The notes under the pieces are model-generated. The model had not been told where the DNA came from. It ran no database searches and saw nothing but the letters and a program-made list of their open reading frames with translations. From Bradyrhizobium sp. Ghvi (GTDB lineage: Bacteria > Pseudomonadota > Alphaproteobacteria > Rhizobiales > Xanthobacteraceae): a stretch of DNA of 64,000 nt. The translations under genes were made by a program, and so were the position numbers. This document shows positions 8,933 through 17,474 of this stretch, in pieces (the stretch's first letter is position 1; each line of letters begins with the position of its first letter). The stretch spans positions 655,001-719,000 of the forward strand of contig NZ_FOVU01000001.1 of assembly GCF_900115265.1 (NCBI RefSeq), in the 5' to 3' direction.

Positions 8933-9513
8933 CACATTTTCCCATAAGAGGTGCCGCGCCGCGTGATGATGACGTAGCGGGCATCCTGCCTGGTTTCATT
9001 CTCGAAGGTGATCGCGCGCATGACGTCGAAGTCGAGGCAATCGCCCTCGCGCAGGCGCAGCGTCTTGGCATCGATGTAGACGCAGACCGCGCCCTCCAGC
9101 ATCAGAAGCTGCTGGGTGAAGGCGCTGCGCCCCCACGGGCTGTAGGCCACGCGCGCGCCGGCCGGCAGATCGACGACGATGATCTCGATGCCGCTTGCCG
9201 CATCGGCCGGCGAGGCATGACGGCGGCGGTAACCGCTGTCGGGATCGCGCCATTGCGGCTGGTCGGCGAGGCGCACCAGCCGCTCGGGCGGTTTCTCCGC
9301 AAGCGCGACCACATCGCTGAGCGTGACGTCGAGCGCGGCGCAGAGCTTGTTGAGCAGCGCCGCGGTGGCACTGCTCTGCGCCCGCTCCACCCGCCCGATC
9401 ATGGCCCGGCTGACACCGGAGCGCGCCGCGAGCTCATTCAAGGTCATGCCGGCCTGCGTCCTCAGAATCTTCAATCGGCGACCGATCGCCCTGTCGAGTT
9501 TTTGCTGGTCCAT
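8932..9513 (-). CDS. XRE-family regulator with C-terminal cupin domain
   Basis: 193 residues from ATG 9513. The preceding in-frame codons to 9552 do not look like family sequence. The N-terminal HTH_3 domain (residues about 8-62, MTLNELAARSGVSRAMIGRV) is followed by a cupin sensor domain (about 95-185). This architecture (SutR/PuuR-like) controls amine, sugar or antibiotic genes. It is translationally coupled to the two acetyltransferases and probably regulates them. Confidence 0.9.
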   Translation of the reverse strand: MDQQKLDRAIGRRLKILRTQAGMTLNELAARSGVSRAMIGRVERAQSSATAALLNKLCAALDVTLSDVVALAEKPPERLVRLADQPQWRDPDSGYRRRHASPADAASGIEIIVVDLPAGARVAYSPWGRSAFTQQLLMLEGAVCVYIDAKTLRLREGDCLDFDVMRAITFENETRQDARYVIITRRGTSYGKM

Positions 9514-9699
9514 GGCCTCTGATCCGCACATCGCCCGGCACATGGACCGCATCCGCCGGGCACTAAGAGCTTAAGGCGGTGGAACGATGCGTGCCGGGAG
9601 CGAGAGGCTAATATATTGGAATCTTTGCGTGCCGGGGAGCAACGCTCGGGATGCACAAAGAGCGAACGGACGGATCAGGCGGTGTCGGGTAAGCGGCCC

Positions 9700-10149
9700 T
9701 TAGCAGGAGCCCAGCTTGTCGATGCGCTTTTGATGGCGGCCGCCTTCGAACGCCGTGTTCAGGAAGGCTTCAACGCATTCCCTCGCCACCACATCGCCGG
9801 TCGTCCGGCCGCCCAGCGCCAGAACATTCGCATCATTGTGTTGGCGGCACAGCCGCGCACCGGTGACATCGTGAACGAGGGCGCAACGGATATGCGCATG
9901 GCGATTGGCGGCCATGGAAATGCCGATACCCGATCCGCAGATCAAAATGCCGCGTCCGGCTTTACCGGCCTTGATGGCCTCGGCCAGCTTGTGAGCGAAA
10001 TCGGGATAGTCGACGGAGGCGGCGCTATCGGTGCCGAGGTCCAACCATGTCACATCGGGCAGCGCGCCTTTCAGGGCTTCCTTGAGGGCATAGCCCCCGT
10101 GATCACAGGCAATCGCGACCAAGCGCGCGCTCTCGTCCTTGTCGGCCAT
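9700..10149 (-). CDS. rpiB: Ribose-5-phosphate isomerase B
   Basis: 149 residues, normal length. It interconverts ribose 5-phosphate and ribulose 5-phosphate. ACDHGG (15-20), the active-site Cys in ICGSGIGISMAANR (Cys71) and RLCRQHNDANVLALGGR with His104 correspond to the catalytic Cys and His of Escherichia coli RpiB. It starts 17 bases from the 3' end of the tRNA gene on the same strand, so the two may share a transcript. Confidence 0.95.
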   Translation of the reverse strand: MADKDESARLVAIACDHGGYALKEALKGALPDVTWLDLGTDSAASVDYPDFAHKLAEAIKAGKAGRGILICGSGIGISMAANRHAHIRCALVHDVTGARLCRQHNDANVLALGGRTTGDVVARECVEAFLNTAFEGGRHQKRIDKLGSC

Positions 10150-10166
10150 TGATAGTCCCAGGAATT

Positions 10167-10240
10167 TGGAGCGGGCGAAGGGAATCGAACCCTCGTATGC
10201 AGCTTGGGAAGCTGCCGTTCTACCATTGAACTACGCCCGC
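10167..10240 (-). tRNA. tRNA-Gly (anticodon CCC)
   Basis: On the minus strand the 74 bases fold as a standard cloverleaf. The acceptor GCGGGCG pairs with CGCCCGC, the anticodon stem is GCAGC/GCTGC with loop TTCCCAA, the T-arm is GAGGG-TTCGATT-CCCTT, and the 3' TCCA is encoded. The anticodon is CCC, reading GGG. No integrase or island signs lie next to it. Confidence 0.96.
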
Positions 10241-10415
10241 TCATGCGCGTGTCGTGCACTCTTCCTGATTAGCCGAGACGGTGTCCGGCGCCAAGAGCTT
10301 TGGCGCCTCAAGCCGGACTGATCTTAACGTCCTGGCAAGATTTTGGGTGCGCCGGATTGTGGCGGTGTTATGATCGAACGTCTGGGGAGAAACGTGCACT
10401 GAGTGGGGCGTGTGC

Positions 10416-10994
10416 ATGGTGGGGAGTGCTTACGCGATTTTCGACACGGCGATAGGCCGTTGCGGCATCATCTGGAGCAGCACTGGCGTCGCTGCCGTAC
10501 AATTGCCGGAGGCGCGGGAGATCGACACCCGCCGCCGGATTTTTCAGATCCATCCCGAGGCGCGCGAGCAGGCGCCACCGCTCAATTCCGAGCTCGCGAT
10601 CGAGGGCATTGTGACCTTGCTGCAAGGCAGCGATCCCGATTTTTCCGACGTCAGCCTCGATGCCGGCGGCGTGCCTGCCTTCAACCGGCGCGTCTATGAA
10701 TATGCCTGCACCATCCCCCGCGGGGAGACGCGCACCTATCATGAGGTCGCCAAGGCGCTGGGCGCCTCCGGCGCCGCGCATTCGGTGGCGCAGGCGATCT
10801 CCCGAAATCCCTACATGATCATCGTGCCCTGCCACCGGGTGCTGGAAGCGAGCGGCTATACTGACCGGATCTCGCCTTACGGCGGCGTGATCTCGAAGCG
10901 GCGCCTCTTGTCGCTCGAAGGTGCCCATCCGATCGCCACCAAGACGCTGTTCGAGGTGCTGCTGCCCGTTGCTCCGCCGCGCTCGCCCTCCTAA
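10416..10994 (+). CDS. ogt: Methylated-DNA-protein cysteine methyltransferase
   Basis: 192 residues from ATG 10416. A GTG two codons upstream is also possible. It is a suicidal DNA-repair protein that takes the methyl group from O6-methylguanine or O4-methylthymine. The active site PCHRV (Cys139), the conserved Tyr of RTYHEVAKAL (Tyr108) and the NPYMIIVPCHRV block are present. The usual arginine finger of the AARAVGxA motif is a histidine here (AAHSVAQAI, His122). The AraC-type gene nine bases downstream is likely co-transcribed. Confidence 0.93.
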   Translation: MVGSAYAIFDTAIGRCGIIWSSTGVAAVQLPEAREIDTRRRIFQIHPEAREQAPPLNSELAIEGIVTLLQGSDPDFSDVSLDAGGVPAFNRRVYEYACTIPRGETRTYHEVAKALGASGAAHSVAQAISRNPYMIIVPCHRVLEASGYTDRISPYGGVISKRRLLSLEGAHPIATKTLFEVLLPVAPPRSPS

Positions 10995-11003
10995 ATACCG
11001 GGG

Positions 11004-11843
11004 ATGGATGCGACCACACTGCTGACGTCCCAGACGATGACGGTCTCCGAGTTTCGCTGCGACGCGGGACCGGACGACCAGCCGTTTGCCGAGTGCCGCA
11101 CCGGTCATTCCATCGCCTATGTCCGCTCGGGAAGCTTTGGCTGCCATTGCAGCGCCGGCTTCTTCGAGCTGGTGGCCGGCTCGCTACTGGTCGGAGCGCC
11201 CGGCGACGAATACACCTGCACCCATGAGCACGTCTGCGGCGATGTCTGCCTGTCGTTCTTCCTCAGCGAGGACCTCGTCGATGCTCTCGGCGGACGACGT
11301 GAGACTTGGCAAATCGGTGCAACGCCGCCGCTGCCCGAGCTGATGGTGCTGGGCGAGCTCGCCCAGACGGCGGCAGATGGCAATAGCGACCTGGGACTCG
11401 ACGAGGTCGGACAGCTTCTGGCCGGCCGCTTTGTTGATGTGGTCTCGGGCAAGCCGCGCAAGCGGGTAGCGCCGACGGCGCGCGACCGCCGCCGCGCGGT
11501 AGAGGCCGCCTTGTGGATCGACGACAACTCGCATGCCGAGATCGATCTCGAGCAGGCCGCGCGCCTGGCGGGGCTGAGCCCGTTCCATTTCCTGCGGCTG
11601 TTTTCCAACGTGCTCGGCGTCACCCCGCATCAATATCTGGTGCGCTCGCGGCTGCGGCATGCGGCGCGCCTGCTCACGGAGGACGACATCGCGGTGACCG
11701 ATGTCGCCTATGATGTCGGCTTCGGCGACCTCTCCAATTTCGTCCGCACCTTCCACCGCGCCGCCGGCATGTCGCCGACCAGGTTCCGGCAGGCTGCGAA
11801 AGGGAAGCGCAAGATTCTCCAAGAGCCGCTCGCCCTCAACTGA
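11004..11843 (+). CDS. AraC-family transcriptional regulator
   Basis: 279 residues. The C-terminal 100 residues carry the two AraC helix-turn-helices ([20 protein letters not shown] and [20 protein letters not shown], ending PTRFRQ). The N-terminal half is cupin-like with a cluster of Cys and His residues ([20 protein letters not shown]) that could bind a metal, which is unusual and worth testing. It begins nine bases after ogt, so it may regulate DNA-alkylation or a local stress response. Target genes are unknown. Confidence 0.9.
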   Translation: MDATTLLTSQTMTVSEFRCDAGPDDQPFAECRTGHSIAYVRSGSFGCHCSAGFFELVAGSLLVGAPGDEYTCTHEHVCGDVCLSFFLSEDLVDALGGRRETWQIGATPPLPELMVLGELAQTAADGNSDLGLDEVGQLLAGRFVDVVSGKPRKRVAPTARDRRRAVEAALWIDDNSHAEIDLEQAARLAGLSPFHFLRLFSNVLGVTPHQYLVRSRLRHAARLLTEDDIAVTDVAYDVGFGDLSNFVRTFHRAAGMSPTRFRQAAKGKRKILQEPLALN

Positions 11844-11885
11844 CTAGGGTCGTCTCCGGCGCGCGCCAGTTCGGCGCGCTTTGCA

Positions 11886-12257
11886 ATGGAGACGACCATG
11901 TATGACCATATCGGGCTGCGCGTTGCCGACCTCGACGCCGCCACGCGTTTCTACGCCGCCGTGCTGGCGCCGCTCGGTTACGTGCTGTGCTCGAGCGGCG
12001 ACGGCTATGCCGGGTTCGGGCCGAAGGGCGAGCCGGCGCTCTGGCTGCATCTGAACACGGGCCGCAAGGCCGACGGCGCGCATATCGCGTTTCGCGCAGG
12101 GAATCATGACGCGGTGAAGGCGTTTCACAGCGAGGGGCTAAAAAGCGGCGGCCGTGACAATGGCGGCGCCGGGCCGCGCAAGGATTACAGTCCGACTTAC
12201 TATGCGGCTTTTCTGATTGATCCTGATGGAAACAATGTCGAAGCGGTTTGTACGTAG
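11886..12257 (+). CDS. VOC-family (glyoxalase/bleomycin-resistance-like) protein
   Basis: 123 residues, one VOC module of two beta-alpha-beta-beta-beta repeats: YDHIGLRVADLDAATRFYAA at the start and YYAAFLIDPDGNNVEAVC at the end, with His and Glu at metal-ligand positions. Proteins of this size form dimers with a metal site in lyases, dioxygenases or antibiotic-binding proteins. Reaction unknown. Confidence 0.9.
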   Translation: METTMYDHIGLRVADLDAATRFYAAVLAPLGYVLCSSGDGYAGFGPKGEPALWLHLNTGRKADGAHIAFRAGNHDAVKAFHSEGLKSGGRDNGGAGPRKDYSPTYYAAFLIDPDGNNVEAVCT

Positions 12258-12283
12258 GGCGCAACCAAAGGCCCCACATACGA

Positions 12284-12362
12284 TGTCATTCCGGGTGGTG
12301 CGCAGCACCAGACCCGGAATCTCGAGATTCCGGGCTCGGCTCGTCGAACGCCCGGGAATGAC
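12284..12362. repeat. Dispersed palindromic repeat, TCTCGAGATTCCGG family
   Basis: The outer arms TCATTCCGGG and CCCGGGAATGA enclose a centre containing GGAATCTCGAGATTCCGGG. The same centre and arms recur at 45454-45556 and 51231-51310 in this window, always between genes. Confidence 0.8.
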
Positions 12363-12371
12363 TCCAGAAAA

Positions 12372-12779
12372 ATGGGACTCTCTATGGCCTCCATTCACAA
12401 CGATGTCTCCCTCCCCGCCCCGGCCCGCAACGTATGGGATGCGGTGCGCGATTTCGGTGCGCTGCCTCGGCGGCTGGTGCCGGGATTCGTCACCGCTTGC
12501 GAGCTCGACGGCGATGCGCGCATCGTCACCTTCGCCAACGGCTCGGTTGCACGCGAGGTGCTGGTCGATTGCGACGATGCACGGCAGCGGCTGGTCTACG
12601 CGATCAGCAACGAGCGGCTGAAGCACTACAGTGCCTCGGTGCAGGTGATCGCCGACGGCGAGGCGAAATGTCGCCTGGCCTGGATCATCGACATGCTGCC
12701 GAACGAGCTTGCCCCTTACGTGCGAGAGCAGACCAAGGCCGCCGTGGTCGCGATGCACAAGGCTTTCCCGGCGGGCTAG
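12372..12779 (+). CDS. SRPBCC-fold protein (polyketide cyclase/dehydrase family)
   Basis: 135 residues, or 131 from the in-frame ATG at 12384, which gives the more typical N-terminus MASIHNDVSLPAPARNVWDA. The pattern of an N-terminal strand, VWDAVRDFGALPRRLVPGFV, and a long C-terminal helix AVVAMHKAF fits the START/SRPBCC hydrophobic-pocket fold. Ligand unknown. It follows the VOC gene in the same direction but a repeat element separates them. Confidence 0.82.
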   Translation: MGLSMASIHNDVSLPAPARNVWDAVRDFGALPRRLVPGFVTACELDGDARIVTFANGSVAREVLVDCDDARQRLVYAISNERLKHYSASVQVIADGEAKCRLAWIIDMLPNELAPYVREQTKAAVVAMHKAFPAG

Positions 12780-12834
12780 CTCTTGTCCGATCCCGCGAGG
12801 TCAGCTGTGGCGGCCATCGCCGCCACAGGCATCG

Positions 12835-14277
12835 CTAATCGGCGGCTGAGAGCACCGCGCGAACCGCCGGCCTCGTCCCGCGCGGACCCCAGCGCGTCAA
12901 CGCCACGCTGGAGCTCGAGAGCAGCCCGAGCACGACCATCGAGCTTGCGGCAAGCCAGAAGAAATTTTGCGCGCTGGCATCGTGCGTCGACAACCACCAG
13001 CCGCAACTCGCGATGTAGATCAGCCGCGCAGTCTGCGCCAGCACCGGACCGATCACCTTGGCCGCTCCCTGCGACGAGAAGTACATCGTCGAGGCGAGCC
13101 CGATGAAGGCATAGAACGGCGCTACGGTCGACAGATATTGATGACTGGTCGCGCGCACATTGGCGCTGTCCGTAAAGATGTTGACCCAGAGATCGGGGAA
13201 CAGCGCGACGAGGCAGGCGGGCGTACCCACGGCAACGAAAGCACTCGCACCTGCAATCCAGGCGATGCGCCGGGCGCGCGAAATACGGCCGGCGCCAACC
13301 GCCATGCCGACCATCGGCACCGAGGCGATGCCGAACGAGAACGCGATCGAGGTCAGCAGAAATTCGAGCCGCGCGCCGATGCCGTAACCGGCGAGGATCG
13401 CGGTGCCGAACTTCGCCAGCATGTGCGTGAAGATCGAGATGGTCAGCACCGATTGCAGCGGAGAGAAGCAGGCGATTGCGCCGACCTTCAGGATGTCGAA
13501 AAACATCGCCCATTGGATGCGCAAGCCACGCAGTTTGGGAACGACACGCGCGCGGCCGGAGAAGAGGTACCAACCCATGATGCAGATGTTCATGGAGTAG
13601 GCGGTCAGCGCGCCGGCCGCGACGCCGCGCATGCCAAGCTGCGGTACGGGTCCGAGCCCGAGGCCGAGAGTGCCGCCGAGCACGATCTGCCAGACCGCAG
13701 AGTTGAGGATCAACAGCGACGGCAGCTTCATGTTGCCGGTGCCGCGCAGCACGCCGGCCATGGTGTTGAGCGTCCAGGGCAGCACCGCACCGCCAAAGAA
13801 CACTTGCGTGTAGGCGATCGCATGCGCCAGCACGTCACCACGGCCGCCGAGCATGGTGAGCACCTGGGGCCCGAAGATCAGCATGCCCAGCATGAAGACG
13901 AGGCCGAAGGTGATGCCGATCAGGAGTGCATGCGCCGCCAACGTCCCGGCGCGCTCGCGATCGCCGGCGCCCAGCGCGCGTGCGATAGCGGAAGCCACGG
14001 CACCGCCCATGGCGCCGCCCGACATCGTCATGGTCAGGATCACCGTCGGAAACACCAGCGCCATCGCAGCCAGTGCTTCGACGCCGAGGCGGCCGATATA
14101 GGACGTCTCTGCGATCACCACGCAGGTGCCGGCGGACAGCGCGACCACGTTCGGCCAGGCGAGCGAGAGCAGAGTGCGCAGGATCGGCCCGTCGGTCAGC
14201 GCGCTCCGTGCGGGGCGCGGGGATGGCGGCAGCGGACGTTCCTGCTCATCGACCGGGATCTCGGCGATCTCAGTCAT
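12835..14277 (-). CDS. MATE-family multidrug/cation exporter
   Basis: 480 residues with about 12 hydrophobic segments in two MatE repeats (residues about 35-200 and 260-425). Conserved features are WPNVVALSAGTCVVIAETSYIGRLG near the start, MAGVLRGTGNMKLPSLLIL in the first half and the second repeat beginning FFDILKVGAIACFSPLQSVL. MATE proteins expel organic cations or metabolites in exchange for H+ or Na+. It is monocistronic here, convergent with the SRPBCC gene. Confidence 0.93.
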   Translation of the reverse strand: MTEIAEIPVDEQERPLPPSPRPARSALTDGPILRTLLSLAWPNVVALSAGTCVVIAETSYIGRLGVEALAAMALVFPTVILTMTMSGGAMGGAVASAIARALGAGDRERAGTLAAHALLIGITFGLVFMLGMLIFGPQVLTMLGGRGDVLAHAIAYTQVFFGGAVLPWTLNTMAGVLRGTGNMKLPSLLILNSAVWQIVLGGTLGLGLGPVPQLGMRGVAAGALTAYSMNICIMGWYLFSGRARVVPKLRGLRIQWAMFFDILKVGAIACFSPLQSVLTISIFTHMLAKFGTAILAGYGIGARLEFLLTSIAFSFGIASVPMVGMAVGAGRISRARRIAWIAGASAFVAVGTPACLVALFPDLWVNIFTDSANVRATSHQYLSTVAPFYAFIGLASTMYFSSQGAAKVIGPVLAQTARLIYIASCGWWLSTHDASAQNFFWLAASSMVVLGLLSSSSVALTRWGPRGTRPAVRAVLSAAD

Positions 14278-14457
14278 TTCCTCTCCAGGGTGTAAGCGCC
14301 ATTTGCGGGGGCGGCAATGCGTAGGTGTGCCAATGAATTTGCTCGCGCGAAAGGCGCGTCAGCACTTGTTAGCACGGCGGCTGGCGATTCCTCCTGCGCC
14401 AGATGCAGGCGTGCCCTGCGGCAGTGCATTTCAGCCCGTGGAATTGCGGTCTTCTCC

Positions 14458-15510
14458 CTATCCAATCGTCCAGACCAGCGGCGGCCGGCCAGCGGCGGTC
14501 GGGCGCAAATGCACCGGGATATGCCGACCGCATCCGGCAGCCAACCCTTCGAACAATCCCTCCAGCACCTTGGTGCAGGCACCATGATATTCGGCCACGT
14601 CGTCCATCAACTTCCAGCTCTGCTGCGCGATCTCGAAGCTGCCTTCGGATTGCGTGATCTCGGCGGAGTCGTCCTGCGTGGCGAACAGCGCGTCAAGGAA
14701 CGAGGCGAACTCCCTCGCACCGCCGCGGCTCATCGACAGCGCCGTCGCGACTTCATCGAAACATTGCATCCCGATCAGCTTGCCGGTGAGGTGCAGGAGA
14801 TAGCCGCCATCTTCCGGGCCGAACAGCTGCACCATCACCGGTGCAGCGGTGCGGACATATTCCATGGCGTAGTTGCGATAGGCTTTTTCCAGCCGTGGTT
14901 TCGGCCAGCTTGCGACCGGCAGCGCCGGCGCGGTCTTCTCGTCGAACAGCGGCGCTTCGAGATGCCGCGCGAACACCAGGCGCTGGTCGAGCTCGAGCGC
15001 ATGGTCGTATTGATGATAATAGCCTTCGAGCCCGTCCTGGCCGTCGACGCTCTGCTTGGTACAGACGAAGCCCAGTCTGGTGTCGTCCAGCGCGACGCCG
15101 TTGTTGGCGTGCCAGCCGCGCAACATCGCGCGGCTCACCTCGCCCGGCACGCCGCAGATCGCAGCGCCCTTCCAGATCCAGCGCGGCGGCGGATAGCGGA
15201 TCCAAGCCTTGGTGTCGCTCTCATACATGTATTCGACATGCACGCCGCCGATCCAGTTGGAGAGGTAGTGATATTGCGCGGCCGCCACTGCCGGCGGCAG
15301 ATGATCGATCCCGAGCTTCTTGAGCCCCGGCAGGAAGCGCTCCTGCTGCTGGCGGCGGAACACGCGGAAGACAAACTCCGCTGCATCGGCCGTGCCACGG
15401 CGCGTGACCACGGTGAGGATGAGGCCGGTGAAATAGGCGTGATAGAGCTCGGCGACCGCGCGCCAGCGCTTCCATTGCGCTGCATGCGCCGCGTCTGCTG
15501 CTGCGGTCAT
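14458..15510 (-). CDS. Conserved protein of unknown function
   Basis: 350 residues from ATG 15510. A GTG two codons upstream is also open. It appears soluble and not secreted, and is rich in aromatic residues and histidines (YHYLSNWIGGVHVEYMYESD, GLEGYYHQYDHALELDQRL). The base composition and reading frame look like a real gene and no shadow frame explains it. I do not recognise a family or a catalytic motif. It stands alone between the MATE exporter and the PAS protein. Confidence 0.75.
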   Translation of the reverse strand: MTAAADAAHAAQWKRWRAVAELYHAYFTGLILTVVTRRGTADAAEFVFRVFRRQQQERFLPGLKKLGIDHLPPAVAAAQYHYLSNWIGGVHVEYMYESDTKAWIRYPPPRWIWKGAAICGVPGEVSRAMLRGWHANNGVALDDTRLGFVCTKQSVDGQDGLEGYYHQYDHALELDQRLVFARHLEAPLFDEKTAPALPVASWPKPRLEKAYRNYAMEYVRTAAPVMVQLFGPEDGGYLLHLTGKLIGMQCFDEVATALSMSRGGAREFASFLDALFATQDDSAEITQSEGSFEIAQQSWKLMDDVAEYHGACTKVLEGLFEGLAAGCGRHIPVHLRPTAAGRPPLVWTIG

Positions 15511-15614
15511 GTTCACTCCCGATCGTTGTTTTGATCGAGTGTGTCACTGCGTCCCGTAGCAGGCAACATGAGGTGCGAGCAGGGCGGCCTGCACGATAGC
15601 CCGTCAATTCCGCA

Positions 15615-16043
15615 TCACGAATTTTGCGCAGGCTTGTTTTGTGCTGCCTTGGCGGCGCGCTCGCGCTCGACCCGATCGGTGACGTCGCGCGCCATCGCAA
15701 CCGATCCGAGCACGTTGCCAGCGGCGTCACGCACCAACGCAAAAGTCATTTCGATGTAGAGCTTGCGTCCGCTCTTGTGCAGCGCCCGGGTCAGTGTCGG
15801 CTTGCCCGCAAGCTTCATCGTGCCGCTGGCGAGCGCGGCCTCAAAACCCTTCCAGTGTGCAGCGCGCAGATGTTCGGGAATGATCAGATCGAGATTTTGG
15901 CCGAGCGCTTCGTCCGCTGGGAAGCCGAACAGCACAGCGGATGCGCGATTCCACCGTGTGATGGTGCCGGAGCGATCCGAATAGATCAGCGCGTCGGCGA
16001 CGTCGTTGAGGATGTTTGCGTCGAGTTGGAACTGATCGGTCAT
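15615..16043 (-). CDS. Single PAS-domain protein
   Basis: 142 residues from ATG 16043 (MTDQFQLD). The open frame upstream is not family-like. Almost the whole protein is one PAS domain: ILNDVADALIYSDRSGTITR, WNRASAVLFGFPADEALGQN, the PAC-like FALVRDAAGNVLGSVAMARD, then a short charged tail rich in Glu, Arg, Ala and Lys. There is no kinase, cyclase or HTH output domain. It may be a stand-alone sensor or may dimerise with another PAS protein. Confidence 0.88.
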   Translation of the reverse strand: MTDQFQLDANILNDVADALIYSDRSGTITRWNRASAVLFGFPADEALGQNLDLIIPEHLRAAHWKGFEAALASGTMKLAGKPTLTRALHKSGRKLYIEMTFALVRDAAGNVLGSVAMARDVTDRVERERAAKAAQNKPAQNS

Positions 16044-16145
16044 GGCGCCACCTCGCATGTCGATGGATGTCCTGAGGTACCTTGCCACACGCTCGGTGTC
16101 ATCGCCCGACTTGACCGGGCATGACAGCAGAGGGTGCGGTGAGCA

Positions 16146-17252
16146 CTACACCCGGAAATGCTTGCTCAGCTTCAGGCCCTGCGCCTGGTAGTTGGAGCCG
16201 ATGCGCTGGCCGTACATGGCATCGGGGCGGGCCAGCATCTTCTCGTAGACGAGGCGGCCGACGATCTGGCCGTGCTCGAGGATGAACGGCACTTCGCGCG
16301 AGCGCACTTCCAGCACGGCGCGCGCGCCTTGCCCGCCGGCACCGGCATAGCCGAAGCCGGGATCGAAGAATCCGGCATAGTGCACGCGGAACTCGCCGAC
16401 CAGCGGATCGAACGGAACCATCTCCGCGGCGTAATCGGGCGGCACCTGCACCGCTTCCTTGGAGGCGAGGATATAGAACTCACCGGGATCGAGGATCAGG
16501 CTGCCGTCGGGACGCGCCGAGATCGGCTCCCAGAAATCTTCCACTGCATAGCCGGAGCGACGATCGACATCGACGACCCCGGTGTGGCGCTTGGCGCGAT
16601 AGCCGACGAAGCCGCTGCCCTTCTCGCCGGAGAGATCGACGGAGACGGCGACGCCGCCCGTGAGATCGGCATCGTCGATGTCGACGAGACGCTCAGTGGC
16701 ATGCAGCCCATCGAGCTCGTCGGCATTGAGGATGGCATCACCGGTGCGGAAGCGCACCTGGCTAAGGCGCGAGCCCTCGCGCACCAGCACCGGAAAGGTC
16801 TTCGGGCTGATCTCGGCATAGAGCGGGCCGTGATAGCCGGCGCCGATCATGTCGAAGCGCCGGGTGCCGTCGGCAATCACGCGGGTGAAGACATCGAGGC
16901 GGCCGGTCGAGCTTTTGGGGTTCGCGGCCGCGACGATCTCCGGCGGCAACGCGAGGCTCTCCAGCAACGGCACGATGTAGACGCAGTTGGTCTCCAGCAC
17001 CGCGCCATCGGCGAGGCTGAACTCGTGCAGCTTCAACTGGTCGATGCGCTCGGCGACGGTGGCGCCGGGTCCAGGCAGGAAGCTCGCGCGCACGCGATAG
17101 GCGATGTCGCCGAGACGCAGATCGAGGCTTGCCGGCTGGATCTGGCTTTCGACGAAATCATAGGCGGGCAGGATGAGACCCTCTTCCGCCATCGCCGCGA
17201 TCATGCGGTCAGGCAGGATACCATTGGCGTCGGCGGCGACCGTGAAACTCAA
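16146..17252 (-). CDS. dcd: 2'-deoxycytidine 5'-triphosphate deaminase, double-length form
   Basis: 368 residues, about twice the length of the common Dcd (about 190). Two related dUTPase-like halves are visible: SQIQPASLDLRLGDIAYRVR to about 170, and a second half with PGEFYILASKEAVQVP and FFDPGFGYAG. It matches the alphaproteobacterial DCD family (Pfam DCD). It deaminates dCTP to dUTP for thymidylate synthesis. The frame opens with TTG at 17252 preceded by GAGG. An internal ATG at codon 17 would remove conserved sequence. It is divergent from the metZ riboswitch. Confidence 0.9.
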   Translation of the reverse strand: MSFTVAADANGILPDRMIAAMAEEGLILPAYDFVESQIQPASLDLRLGDIAYRVRASFLPGPGATVAERIDQLKLHEFSLADGAVLETNCVYIVPLLESLALPPEIVAAANPKSSTGRLDVFTRVIADGTRRFDMIGAGYHGPLYAEISPKTFPVLVREGSRLSQVRFRTGDAILNADELDGLHATERLVDIDDADLTGGVAVSVDLSGEKGSGFVGYRAKRHTGVVDVDRRSGYAVEDFWEPISARPDGSLILDPGEFYILASKEAVQVPPDYAAEMVPFDPLVGEFRVHYAGFFDPGFGYAGAGGQGARAVLEVRSREVPFILEHGQIVGRLVYEKMLARPDAMYGQRIGSNYQAQGLKLSKHFRV

Positions 17253-17365
17253 CCGGGGATCCTCGTCAGGGGCACACCCATCCGGACATGTGAAAATACC
17301 AGCGTTTACGGCTATCCGATGGACGCCTTGACGGAAAGGGCATTGCGGAATATGAGCATCACTTA

Positions 17366-17428
17366 TCCCGTGGTGATTTGAGCCGGCCGGCTTGCAGCCA
17401 CGTTAAATAAGTCGCTAAACAGGCCGGG
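17366..17428 (+). ncRNA. SAM-II riboswitch aptamer upstream of metZ
   Basis: CGTGG at 17369-17373 pairs with CCACG at 17398-17402 (P1), enclosing TGATTTG, CCGGCC and CTTGCAG. The tail GTTAAATAAGTCGCTAAAC follows. These are the conserved SAM-II elements (TGATTT, TTGCA, GCTAAA) found before methionine-biosynthesis genes in alphaproteobacteria. The 3' GGCC at 17422-17425 can form the pseudoknot helix with the CCGGCC in the loop (17383-17388). The aptamer binds S-adenosylmethionine and lowers metZ expression. Confidence 0.92.
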
Positions 17429-17474
17429 GACCTCTGTGATCCCGGCCCGTGGAGATATCCAGGCCGGTTTTTTT
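17422..17474 (+). terminator. Riboswitch expression platform: antiterminator and intrinsic terminator
   Basis: GGCCGGG at 17422-17428 can pair with CCCGGCC at 17441-17447. Alternatively, CCGGCC at 17442-17447 pairs with GGCCGG at 17462-17467, directly followed by seven T residues (17468-17474), a textbook intrinsic terminator. The two hairpins share one arm and exclude each other. The first arm also overlaps the aptamer pseudoknot strand, so ligand binding should free the terminator. A further 7-bp hairpin (17476-17482 with 17492-17498) lies just before the ribosome-binding site. Confidence 0.8.

Noticed and set aside
10167..10240. tRNA-Gly as an attachment site of an integrated island
   Set aside because: No integrase, direct repeat or composition change was seen around it.
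12284..12362. CRISPR or transposon ends
   Set aside because: The repeats are single palindromes at scattered sites, without regular spacers, a transposase gene or target duplications that I could identify.
12967..14295. 442-codon plus-strand open frame
   Set aside because: It is antisense to the MATE exporter gene, with Arg/His/Gln-rich low-complexity product typical of high-GC shadow frames.
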